Positions 26,071 through 35,178 of a stretch of DNA of 38,027 nucleotides are shown here, one piece after another. The stretch spans positions 1 through 38,027 of the forward strand of contig CAMQYR010000003.1 in the NCBI GenBank assembly GCA_947039385.1, written 5' to 3'. Position 1 is the first letter of the stretch. Each line of letters begins with the position of its first letter. Position numbers and translations under genes: made by a program. The notes under the pieces are model-generated. The model was given only the letters and a program-made list of their open reading frames with translations. It was not told the origin of the DNA and did no database searches. The stretch is from an uncultured Mycoplasma sp. GTDB lineage: Bacteria > Bacillota_I > Bacilli_A > Mycoplasmatales > Metamycoplasmataceae.

Positions 26071-26144
26071 AAGGGATTAGTATAATGGTAGTGCTGTGGA
26101 TTCCAAACCCGCAAGTGGGGGTCCGATTCCTCTATCCCTTGCCA
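26071..26144 (+). tRNA. tRNA-Trp (anticodon CCA), CCA tail encoded
   Basis: Acceptor AAGGGAT/ATCCCTT pairs perfectly. D-stem GTAT/GTGC, anticodon loop TTCCAAA, T-arm GGGGG-TCCGATT-CCTCT, discriminator G then CCA. Confidence 0.85.
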
Positions 26145-26166
26145 TTTCTTGAGAAAGACCAAAAAA

Positions 26167-26820
26167 TTATAATAAAAGCATTGATAATAAATGAAATATT
26201 TTTTGATTATTTTCATGAGAAACATTTTGAACATATTGTTCTAAAGAATCTCCTAAAAAATAAAACGATTTTAGCAAGACTAAATTAGTTTTTTTTGTTG
26301 AGTGAATTTTACACAACATTCCTCCTTGTATTATGTCAATTGAAAATAACTCTTTGTTTGAAGAACAAGTAGCACAAAAGGAATATGACAATCCCTCACC
26401 ATTACTTTTTAAAATTTTTGCTAGTAAGTATGATTTATATTTATAAAAATTAATGTCATTAATATTATCAATAATTATTGAATAAGTATTATATATTCCA
26501 ATATCATAGTTTTTTATTTTGTTTAATAAACCTATTAACTCTCTTACTTTATTTGAATTATTTTTAGTAAGATTAGGTAATCCTTTTATTACTGTTGCTT
26601 TTTTCAACAAAAAAGAATTAGGAGTGGAATATTTAATAAATATTTCAAAATTACTAATTGTTCCTAATAATACATTTGATCTATTTTTGCTCTCAATCTT
26701 TTTAACGCCTTTGGCATACAAATAAAGAATTTTTTTTGGAGTTAAAACACACAACATTTCATCATTTTCTAAATATGTTTTTTTTGAAATGATTAATCCT
26801 ATTATTATTTTTGTTTGCAT
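26167..26820 (-). CDS. recO: DNA repair protein RecO
   Basis: RecO-type N-terminal OB fold (GLIISKKTYLENDEMLCVLTPKKILYLYAKGVKK) and CATCSSNKELFSIDIIQGGMLCKIH segment. Confidence 0.85.
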   Translation of the reverse strand: MQTKIIIGLIISKKTYLENDEMLCVLTPKKILYLYAKGVKKIESKNRSNVLLGTISNFEIFIKYSTPNSFLLKKATVIKGLPNLTKNNSNKVRELIGLLNKIKNYDIGIYNTYSIIIDNINDINFYKYKSYLLAKILKSNGEGLSYSFCATCSSNKELFSIDIIQGGMLCKIHSTKKTNLVLLKSFYFLGDSLEQYVQNVSHENNQKIFHLLSMLLL

Positions 26821-26852
26821 ATTTTAATTATATTTATTATAATTAAAATATG
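26818..26852. promoter_or_regulatory. Palindromic divergent promoter between recO (-) and the OmpR-like gene (+)
   Basis: CATATTTTAATTATA-TTTAT-TATAATTAAAATATG: perfect 15-bp inverted repeat with 5-nt spacer. Each arm holds TATAAT 6 nt before a start codon. Confidence 0.8.
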
Positions 26853-27560
26853 TCTATTCCTTTAAAACAAATTAAAAACAATACCCCCTTAAAAATTCTT
26901 TTTATTTCCAATAAAAATACAAACAAAAATGAAATGAATCGATTGTTTGAAGAAGCAAAGCTTTATTTAAATATTTCTTGAAAATTTTTAGATATCTATA
27001 CAAAAAATGATTTAAAAAATATTCAATCACTAGATGTTATGTTTATTGACTTCCAAGTTGGTTATGAAAAAATATTTAATTGAGAACTTTATGATACTTA
27101 TCATAGAATAAACAACGAATACTTACAAGTCATGGTGTTGGATGAATTTAGTAAAAATGATTATTGAGCTTTAAAAATTGGGTCAGATGATATTATTTAT
27201 AAAAAAGATGGTTATGAATTTTTAAAATGAAAGATTATTGCTATTTTTAGAAGAATGTGAGATACACATCATAAAAAAACTACAATCATTCATAAAGGAC
27301 TAATTATTGATAATATTAGAAAAAATTTTTTTTTAAATGATAATAAAATTCACTTAACAAAAAAAGAATTTGAGTTAATGGCGTTACTAATGTCAAAAGT
27401 TGGGGTTGGTTTTGTTACTAAAAGGAAAATATTTAAATTATTATGAAATGATAGCGGTGATGATTATTCAAGAGTTGTTGATCAATTAATATTTAAAATT
27501 AAAAATAAAATTGGAAAAGAAATTTTTGAAATAAATAAAAATGGTATAAAAATTGTATAA
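26850..27560 (+). CDS. OmpR/PhoB-like winged-helix protein with degenerate receiver domain (orphan response-regulator-like)
   Basis: Code-4 ORF absent from the track. N-terminal LKILFISNKNTNK...LDVMFIDFQVG...LQVMVLDEFSKNDYWALKIGSDDIIYKKDGYEFLKWKIIAIFRR is receiver-like. C-terminal NKIHLTKKEFELMALLMSKVGVGFVTKRKIFKLLWNDSGDDYSRVVDQLIFKIKNKIGKEIFEINKNGIKIV matches Trans_reg_C layout. Confidence 0.75.
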
Positions 27561-27568
27561 TAATATAC

Positions 27569-27898
27569 GTGGATGAACAAATATATATATATGGTAAAAT
27601 AACTAAAATAAATAAAAACTTTTTTTCATTTATAGCAAAAAACAAAAAGTGTGGATTAGTTTATATAAATGATATTTCCGATTACTATATTGATGACATT
27701 TCTACATTATTTAAAGTTGGGGAAATTATGGAATTATTAATTAAACAATACAAACAAAATGTTTATTATTGTAGCTTTAAACATGGCAGAGCAGATTATC
27801 TAGACTTCCCATTCAATTATAAAATAAAAGAAACAGAAAACAAATTTAATAATTTATATAAATTTAATAATAAAGAGGTATTAAAATGGAAACAATAA
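27569..27898 (+). CDS. S1-like RNA-binding domain protein
   Basis: 109 aa: IYGKITKINKNFFSFIAKNKKCGLVYINDISDYYIDDISTLFKVGEIMELLIKQ has the S1 OB-fold pattern. GTG start; overlaps pgi by 13 nt. Confidence 0.68.
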   Translation: MDEQIYIYGKITKINKNFFSFIAKNKKCGLVYINDISDYYIDDISTLFKVGEIMELLIKQYKQNVYYCSFKHGRADYLDFPFNYKIKETENKFNNLYKFNNKEVLKWKQ

Positions 27899-29184
27899 AA
27901 CTAAATATTAGTAGAGCTGTTGAACTAGCAAACATAATGAAATATGAAAAACTTGTAAAAATAATTCATGATAAAATGGAAAGTTATGATTCGATTGGAA
28001 ATGAATTTCTAGGATGGAAGGACTTACCCAACAACATTAATATTGATGACATTAAAAAAATGGAAACTATTGCTAACAACTTCCACAAAAGTAATATTGA
28101 AGTTCTAGTTGTTATAGGAATAGGAGGATCTTATCTTGGTATCAAGGCTGGTGTTGATTTTATTTTAGGAAATTTGCCAACACCCAATGAAAAAAAATTA
28201 GAAATTATTTATGCAGGACAATCATTATCATCAACAGACTTGGCACAAAAATTAAAATATGTGGAAAATAAAAAGTTTGCTATAAATGTTATTTCTAAAT
28301 CAGGAACAACCACAGAACCTGCAATAGCATTTAGAATGTTTAAAAAAATGTTAGAGGATAAAATTGGCAAAAACAATGCTAAAGATTTTATAGTGGCAAC
28401 AACCGACGCTAATAAAGGGTCATTGTTTGCACTTGCTACCCAAGAGGGTTACACAAAATTTGTAATCCCCGATAACATTGGTGGAAGATTTTCTATATTA
28501 ACGCCAGTAGGTTTATTCCCGTTTGCATGTATTGGATTAAACATTAAAAAAATTATACAGGGCGCTAAAGTTGCTAGTGAAAATTATTCTATTGATTCAT
28601 TAGAAGATAATTTAGCTTACCAATACGCGGTTGCAAGATTTATTTTATGAAAACACAAAGGATTCCCTGTAGAAATGTTAATTTCATATGAGCCAAATAT
28701 GAATTATTTTCTTGAGTGATGAAAACAGTTATTTGGAGAATCTGAAGGAAAATTAAACAAAGGTATTTTACCACATAGCGCTATTTTTACAACAGATTTA
28801 CACTCTTTAGGACAATTTATTCAAGAAGGATCAAGAGTTTTATTTGAGACTGTTATTACAGTTAAAAAACCAATTATTGATTTAGAAATTGTTGAGGATA
28901 AAGAAGATTTAGATAATTTAAATTACTTAATTAATCAAAGCATACACACCATTAATAATGTTGCTTTTCAAGCTACCATTGATGCTCACTCAACAATTGG
29001 GCAAGTTCCTAACATTCATATCGAAATCCCTGAATTAAATGAAGAAAATTTTGGTGAAATAGTAATATTCTTCCAAAGAGCTGTTGCTATGAGTGCTTAT
29101 TTAATAGAAGTTAATCCATTTAACCAACCCGGTGTTGAAATTTATAAAACTAATATGTTTAGAATATTAAAAAAACCTTTATAA
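27886..29184 (+). CDS. pgi: Glucose-6-phosphate isomerase
   Basis: [49 protein letters not shown]; code-4 continuation [19 protein letters not shown] and [24 protein letters not shown]. Confidence 0.97.
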
Positions 29185-29191
29185 ATTTCTA

Positions 29192-29197
29192 TATAAT
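29192..29197 (+). promoter_or_regulatory. -10 element (TATAAT) for SRP RNA
   Basis: TATAAT ends 6 nt before G29204, the first base consistent with the SRP RNA terminal helix. Confidence 0.6.
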
Positions 29198-29202
29198 TTA
29201 AT

Positions 29203-29281
29203 TGCCATTGAAATAGCAACCTTGTAACTTGGTCAGGACAGAAATGTAGCATCCATATCGAGAAGTGTTATGTTCAGTGGT
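29203..29281 (+). ncRNA. ffs: Small bacterial SRP RNA (4.5S-like)
   Basis: Core GGTCAGGACAGAAATGTAGCATCC aligns to GGUCAGGnCCGGAAGGAAGCAGCC. Terminal helix CCATTGAA / TTCAGTGG pairs. Confidence 0.85.
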
Positions 29282-29299
29282 TTTATTTTAAAATAAAAC
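29280..29299 (+). terminator. Perfect inverted repeat after SRP RNA, possible terminator or processing hairpin
   Basis: gttttattttaaaataaaac is a perfect 20-nt palindrome, but no clear T-tract follows. Confidence 0.35.
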
Positions 29300-29422
29300 T
29301 ACCCAGTTTTCCACAAAAAATCAACACACAAATTATAGTGTTAATGGTTACTTTAAGAGTTCCCCCCCAATTCCACACACATTATTATGAAAAATAAGAA
29401 AAAGAAAGAAAAGAATTAAATT

Positions 29423-30529
29423 ATGAAAATACAGATTGATACTAAAAAAATAAATAAAAATTTTAATAATGTTTTTAAATGCGTTAATAATAATAATATT
29501 TTTTTACCTATGAGAAGTGTTCTTATTGAAGTTTTAGAAGATAGAATGACAATGACAGCATCTGACGGCAACTTATCAACTATTCAAACTGTGTTTGTAA
29601 ATCAAGAAAATTTCAAAATTTTCGAAATAGGAAACATTTTAGTTCCATCATTACTTTTTAACAACATTATAAAAAAATGTGAAGGTACTATAACGATAGA
29701 AAGTGTTGGAAATATATTGTTTATTAAAAGTGGCGACAGTAAATATGAAATTAATTTGTCGGATGTTTCGGAATATCCTCCGATTGATTTTTCTCTACAA
29801 GGAGTAAAATTGTCTATTAATGCTAAAGAATTTCGCGAGGCAGCTAAAAGCGTTTTATTTGCAGCATCTATAAGCGACATTGATATTATATTTAGTGGAG
29901 TTAATATTGATTATAGTAATAATGTAATGAAATTGATTGCAACAGATTCATATAGAGTGGCTTATCAAGAAATTGAAGTTAAAGATTCAAGAAATTTAAG
30001 TTTTAATATATCTTTGTTCGCAAAAAATTTAAAGGAATTTATTCCAGAAAATATAAACGATGATGTTGAAATATATGTGAATGAACACAAAATAAATCTT
30101 ATTTATAATAATTCAATTATTCAATCTAAGTTGATTGATGCACCATACAAAGATATTTCTAAAATATTTCCTGAAAGTTTTTCAAAAACTTTAACTATTG
30201 ATAAAAAACTTCTGATTGATGGAATTGATAAGGCAACCGTTATTTCATCAGATGCTTTTCATAGATTGAGGTTTGAAATTAATCAGAAAGAAATAAAAAT
30301 TATTTCGATAAAAGAAGAAATAGGTAATTCAAGCGTAATTATAAAAACTGACAATTATGTTGGGGACGATTTAATAATTACTGTAAATTATAGATTTTTA
30401 AAAGAAGCTTTGTCGGTTTTTAATGGAGAAATTCAAATAAAAATGAATGAAAGCATTGAAAGATTCGTAATTATTGGAAAATCAAATCCTAAAAATAAAC
30501 AGTTGATAGCACCACAAAGAAGTTATTAG
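29423..30529 (+). CDS. dnaN: DNA polymerase III beta subunit (sliding clamp)
   Basis: MTMTASDGNLSTIQT, MKLIATDSYRVAYQEIEV, C-terminal segment characteristic of DnaN. Confidence 0.93.
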   Translation: MKIQIDTKKINKNFNNVFKCVNNNNIFLPMRSVLIEVLEDRMTMTASDGNLSTIQTVFVNQENFKIFEIGNILVPSLLFNNIIKKCEGTITIESVGNILFIKSGDSKYEINLSDVSEYPPIDFSLQGVKLSINAKEFREAAKSVLFAASISDIDIIFSGVNIDYSNNVMKLIATDSYRVAYQEIEVKDSRNLSFNISLFAKNLKEFIPENINDDVEIYVNEHKINLIYNNSIIQSKLIDAPYKDISKIFPESFSKTLTIDKKLLIDGIDKATVISSDAFHRLRFEINQKEIKIISIKEEIGNSSVIIKTDNYVGDDLIITVNYRFLKEALSVFNGEIQIKMNESIERFVIIGKSNPKNKQLIAPQRSY

Positions 30530-30530
30530 T

Positions 30531-30752
30531 ATGAAAATTGAAATTATTGGAGAATATATTAAATTAGGACAACTGATTAAAAAACTTAATTTAATAGATA
30601 CTGGCGGACAGGCAAAAGAATTTATTATGAATAATATTGATAAAATTAAAATAAATAATGAAAAACCAAAAGGTAGAAGTACTAAGGTGTTTGTAGGTTC
30701 AACGGTTTGAATAGAAGACGATGTTTATATGATTATTAACAAAGAAGAATAA
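30531..30752 (+). CDS. S4-domain protein YaaA-like
   Basis: MKIEIIGEYIKLGQLIKKLNLIDTGGQAKEFIMNNIDKIKINNEKPKGRSTKVFVGSTVWIEDDVYMIINKEE; S4-like core (IKLGQLLKxxxxxxTGGxAK). Immediately follows dnaN, as yaaA does in Firmicutes. Confidence 0.87.
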
Positions 30753-30861
30753 AGCGAGTAAAAGAGTTTAATTTAAAATGCAATAAACATGTTGAATGCT
30801 AATAAAAAAAGCAAAGCACAAATATATTGTTTTAATGTTGATTTTATATATAATATAAGAA

Positions 30862-32463
30862 ATGAATAAGTTAATAAATGATGAACTCAATAGAATAATA
30901 AAAGAATTTGCTTGAAGTGGTATAAAGTTTACGGTTTTTAAACCTTCAAACAATAATTTTGGTGATTTTTCCACAAATATAGCTTTAGTAACTGCTAAAA
31001 CAAATTATCAAAAACCTAGTGAAATAGCTCAAATGATCGTTGAAAAATTTAATAAAGAATTGACTTTAGTTAAATATATTGAAATAATTAAACCAGGGTT
31101 TATTAATTTTTATTTAGTTGATGAATATTATTCTGAAATTGTGAAAAAAATAATTAGTGAAAATTTAAATTATGGAAAAGAAAAATCGAGTTCCCATTAC
31201 AATTTAGAATTTGTTTCTGCAAATCCAACTGGATTTTTGCACGTTGCTCATGCAAGGGGGGCTGCTCTTGGAGACTCTCTTGCTAATATTTTAAATCATG
31301 TAGGGATTAAAGTTACAAGAGAGTATTATATTAATGATGCAGGCGGTCAAATAAATATGTTGGCATATGCTTGTTTTGTGAGATATCAACAATTATATGG
31401 ATTCGAAATAGAATTACCAGAGGAAAGTTATCATGGAAAAGATATTATTTGGTGTGCAAAGCAAATTAAAAAGAAAATAAATGATGCGTGAGTTAATAAA
31501 ATTTTCAAAGATATTGAAAATCAAGTAAAAGAAATATCTATTGAGATTATGCTTCAAAGAATAAAACAAGATATGGATTCAATGAATGTCAAATTTGATG
31601 TTTATTTTTCTGAAAAAAGTTTATATAAAGGAACAGTGATTATAGATAAATTAAAGGAAATAAATGGTGTTATTATAAAAGATGGTGCCACATGATTAAA
31701 CACAACTAAATATGGCGATGATAAAGATAGGGTTCTAATAAAACAAGATGGTTCATACACATATTTTTTACCTGACATTATTTACCATAACATTAAAATT
31801 AGTAGGGATAAAGATATTTCGAAGTTAATTAATATTTGAGGAGCAGATCATTCAGGTTATATCAAAAGAATGGAAATAGCAATGGAACTAATGGGTTACA
31901 AAGATAAATTAGAAGTTATTGTATTACAATTAGTTAGATTAATAAAAGATGGTAAGGAATTAAAGATGTCAAAAAGAAAAGGAACGTCACTTTATTTATC
32001 GGAATTAATAAAACAAGTTGGGGTAGACACTGCTAGATTTTTTTTAGTCAATAGATCACAAAATTCTCAAATTGATTTCGATCTTGATTTAGCTAGCATG
32101 AAGACAAGTGACAACCCGGTTTTTATAGTTCAATATGCTTTTGCCAGAATACAACAATTAATTAATAAATCAACAATAAAACAATACAAGAAGTTTGGTT
32201 ATACAGAATCTAAAGAAAAAGAAATTATTGGAATATTAGAAAAATTTCCTGGCATTTTAAAACAAATATCTATAACCAATAAGGTCCACTTATTACCGCA
32301 ATACTTAATTAGTTTGTCAAAAGAATTTAATTCATTTTACTCAAACAGTAAAATTATTGGTAACATTAGAGAGATGGAATTATTGTCTTTATCTAAAGCG
32401 TGTGGTATAGTAATAAAAATAGGGTTAAGTTTATTAGGGGTTTCAGCTCCGGAAAGAATGTAA
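30862..32463 (+). CDS. argS: Arginyl-tRNA synthetase
   Basis: [84 protein letters not shown]. Confidence 0.96.
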
Positions 32464-32465
32464 TT

Positions 32466-32729
32466 ATGACAACAATATTAGATATAGTTAATAAATTATT
32501 TGAAGCTAAAGAAAATGAAGGAAGATTTTTCACTTTTGATGAAATATTTAAACAAGTTGAGTCTTCACTCAATGAAACTTGATTACAAGAAAATAACAAT
32601 GTAATATCAAAAAGTAATTTGCTTGAAAATAAAATGGGTATTGTTTATAAATTATTAACTTTAGATGGTGGTTTTATTAGACATGAAGATGGTACGTGAT
32701 CTAAAAGAAAGATGAATGAATCTCTTTAA
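32466..32729 (+). CDS. rpoE: RNA polymerase delta subunit-like protein (HARE-HTH), short
   Basis: ILDIVNKLFEAKENEGRFFTFDEIFKQVESSL...KMGIVYKLLTLDGGFIRHEDGTWSKRK resembles the delta N-terminal domain; no acidic tail. Confidence 0.72.
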
Positions 32730-33147
32730 ACCATTATTTTTAAGATATTTATTAAGACAACAATTATTAATGGTAATCATCTTATATTTTGTTTGTACAC
32801 TTACAACCATAGCAGTTTGATTAGCTACCACCGAACCACAAAAAAGTGTGATGTGAATTATTCTTTTAGTTACAATCATAGTTATTTGATTTTTCCCACT
32901 TTATTTATGCATAATAACATTTTTAACATTTTTGTCTTTCAAGAAAGAGCGCAATAAAATTTCTAAAGAGAAAGAATTGTTTGATAAAGTAACAAACAAA
33001 ATAGTGAGAGAAATGGTTGTAAAACAAGGGATTAAAGTAAACATATTTTCAGATAAAAAAACAGATTTTAAAAAATTCAACAATGCTATAAATGAAGAAA
33101 TAAAGTTTCAAAGAAAAAATATAGAGATTTTGAAAGAGAATTCATAA
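32716..33147 (+). CDS. Small membrane protein, hypothetical
   Basis: Code-4 ORF MNLFKPLFLRYLLRQQLLMVIILYFVCTLTTIAVWLATTEPQKSVMWIILLVTIIVIWFFPLYLCIITFLTFLSFKKERNK... with two hydrophobic segments and a charged tail; overlaps its neighbours. Confidence 0.65.
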
Positions 33148-33542
33148 TGTTAAGTTCAAAATATTTGCTTAGAGAAACAGAAGTTCCCTTGTTTGCAAAA
33201 AAAATTATTCAAAATTTAAAACATTATCAAACAATACTTTTGAATGGTGAAATCGGTTCTGGGAAAACGTTTTTGGTTAAGGAAATTGCAAAACAACTTG
33301 GTGAAAAAAAAGTTGTTAATTCTCCTTCTTTTCAAATTATGAATGTTTATAAGAATTTTATTCATATGGATGCATATAATTTAAAAGGAAATTTAGAAAG
33401 CTATTATGATTTTTTTGGAGATAAAATAGTAATAATTGAATGATCAAAAAATTTAGACATTATTATTAAACCGTGCATTGAAATTAACATAATTTATTCA
33501 AATGAAAATCAAAGATTGTATGAAGTAAAAGAGGTCAAATAG
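33147..33542 (+). CDS. tsaE: tRNA t6A biosynthesis ATPase TsaE
   Basis: LLNGEIGSGKTFLVKEIAKQLG, VNSPSFQIMNVY, FIHMDAYNL. Confidence 0.9.
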
Positions 33543-34078
33543 TGAATATATTTTTAGATACATCTCAAAAAAGTTTTGTAGCATGCTTGTTTGATAAAGA
33601 TTATTTTGTAAAAAAACAAGTTATTAAGGATACAACACACAAAGTAGAAGAAATTCCATTGTTTTTTAATGATTTATTAATTGACAATAAAATAAATATT
33701 CATGATATTAAAAATTTTTATATAAATATTGGTCCAGGATCATTTACTGGATCAAGGATTTCTCTTGTTTATGTAAGAACAATCGCTCAAATAACGGGGG
33801 CAAAAGTTTGAACCACAAATTCCTTTAAGTTGTTAAAGTGTGATGATGATTTTTTAATTATTAATGCGAATAAAAATAAATCATTTAAAATTAACAAACA
33901 AAACATTAATCATCTATCAAAAACCATTTTAATTAGCAAATCAATTGATGAAAAATCAATTGATTATAAGGGTTTAATATTTAACTTTAAAGATTCTTTA
34001 AAGTTATTTACTGAAGAAGAACTATTAAGCATCAAACCCGAATATGGTTCTATGCCACAAATTGGAAGCGAAAAATAA
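33542..34078 (+). CDS. tsaB: tRNA t6A biosynthesis protein TsaB
   Basis: MNIFLDTSQKSFVACLF, NFYINIGPGSFTGSRISLVYVRTIAQ; between tsaE and tsaD. Confidence 0.87.
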
Positions 34079-35025
34079 TGATATATTTAGGAGTGGAGTC
34101 AAGTCATGATGACACAGCTATTGGCATTATAGAAAATGGAGTTATCCTTTTAAATTTAAAAATTAGTCAAATTGATATTCACAAAAAATATGGTGGGACA
34201 ATTCCGGAAATAGCGTCTCGAGAACACATTTACAATTTTGCTATATTATTAGAAGAATTAAAAAATAAATTTGATTTAACAAAAGTGAATTATATTGCTT
34301 ATACAGAAAAACCCGGGTTAATTGGGTCATTACAAATAGGTTATTTATTTGCCCATGCATTGTCAATAACTTTGAACAAAGAATTAATTCCCATAAATCA
34401 TTTAGAAGGACATATTTATTCTGTATTATTGAGAAATAAAAAAGAAGTAAAAGTAAAAGAAATTATTTATCCTGCACTTTCATTGGTTGTGTCGGGGGGG
34501 CACACAAGTTTATTTTTACATAAAAATGAAAGGACATTTGATTCTATTGGACAAACGCTAGATGATGCATTAGGCGAAGTTTTTGACAAGATTGCAAGAA
34601 GTTTGGGTTTTGGTTTTCCTGGAGGTCAAGTAATTGATGATATTTTTGGAAAAAAAGATTTTAATAGTTTAATAAATATAACGGCACCAAAAACAAAATC
34701 GCCATTTGACTTTTCATTTAGTGGTATGAAAACACAGGTGATTAACATTATTCACAATTCTGTACAAAAAAATAAAACTTTAGACAGAGAGTTATTAGCA
34801 TATTCATTTCAAAAACAAGCAATTGATTATGTTATTAGTGTTACAAAAAAAACTATCGAAGTATACAAACCCTTAACATTAATTTTATCTGGTGGAGTAA
34901 GTGCTAATTCTTATTTAAGAAGTGAATTTCAAAAAATACATAAAAATGTATTGATGCCTATTAAGGGCTTTTCAACAGATAATGGGTCCATGATAGCAAT
35001 AGCTGCAGAAATATTGCACAAATAA
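34078..35025 (+). CDS. tsaD: tRNA N6-adenosine threonylcarbamoyltransferase TsaD
   Basis: GVESSHDDTAIGI, IPEIASREH, TEKPGLIGSLQIGYLFA, INHLEGHIYS, LVVSGGHTSLFL, FDKIARSLGFGFPGG, LILSGGVSANSYLR. Confidence 0.97.
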   Translation: MIYLGVESSHDDTAIGIIENGVILLNLKISQIDIHKKYGGTIPEIASREHIYNFAILLEELKNKFDLTKVNYIAYTEKPGLIGSLQIGYLFAHALSITLNKELIPINHLEGHIYSVLLRNKKEVKVKEIIYPALSLVVSGGHTSLFLHKNERTFDSIGQTLDDALGEVFDKIARSLGFGFPGGQVIDDIFGKKDFNSLINITAPKTKSPFDFSFSGMKTQVINIIHNSVQKNKTLDRELLAYSFQKQAIDYVISVTKKTIEVYKPLTLILSGGVSANSYLRSEFQKIHKNVLMPIKGFSTDNGSMIAIAAEILHK

Positions 35026-35178
35026 TAAAATAGCATTTTAACCATTTTTAAATATAACCATTTTTTTGATTTATAATATACTTATAATTCAGTGTTTTGA
35101 TTTAGAGAAATATAATATTGTTTTATTTTGCTCCATATAATTTAACCATTTTTTGTGTAAAAATAGAAGGGAATTTTA

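Noticed and set aside
26085-26288. 67-aa plus-strand ORF
   Set aside because: Starts inside tRNA-Trp and runs antisense to the recO 3' end.
30967-30975. Second TTTTCCACA DnaA-box-like site
   Set aside because: Lies in argS codons for the conserved GDFSTNIA motif, so coding constraint explains it.
35026-35178. Purine or 2'-dG riboswitch upstream of the NCS2 permease
   Set aside because: I looked for the three-way-junction core (ATATGG ... GTTTCTACC-like) and did not find it. Only the direct repeats are reported.
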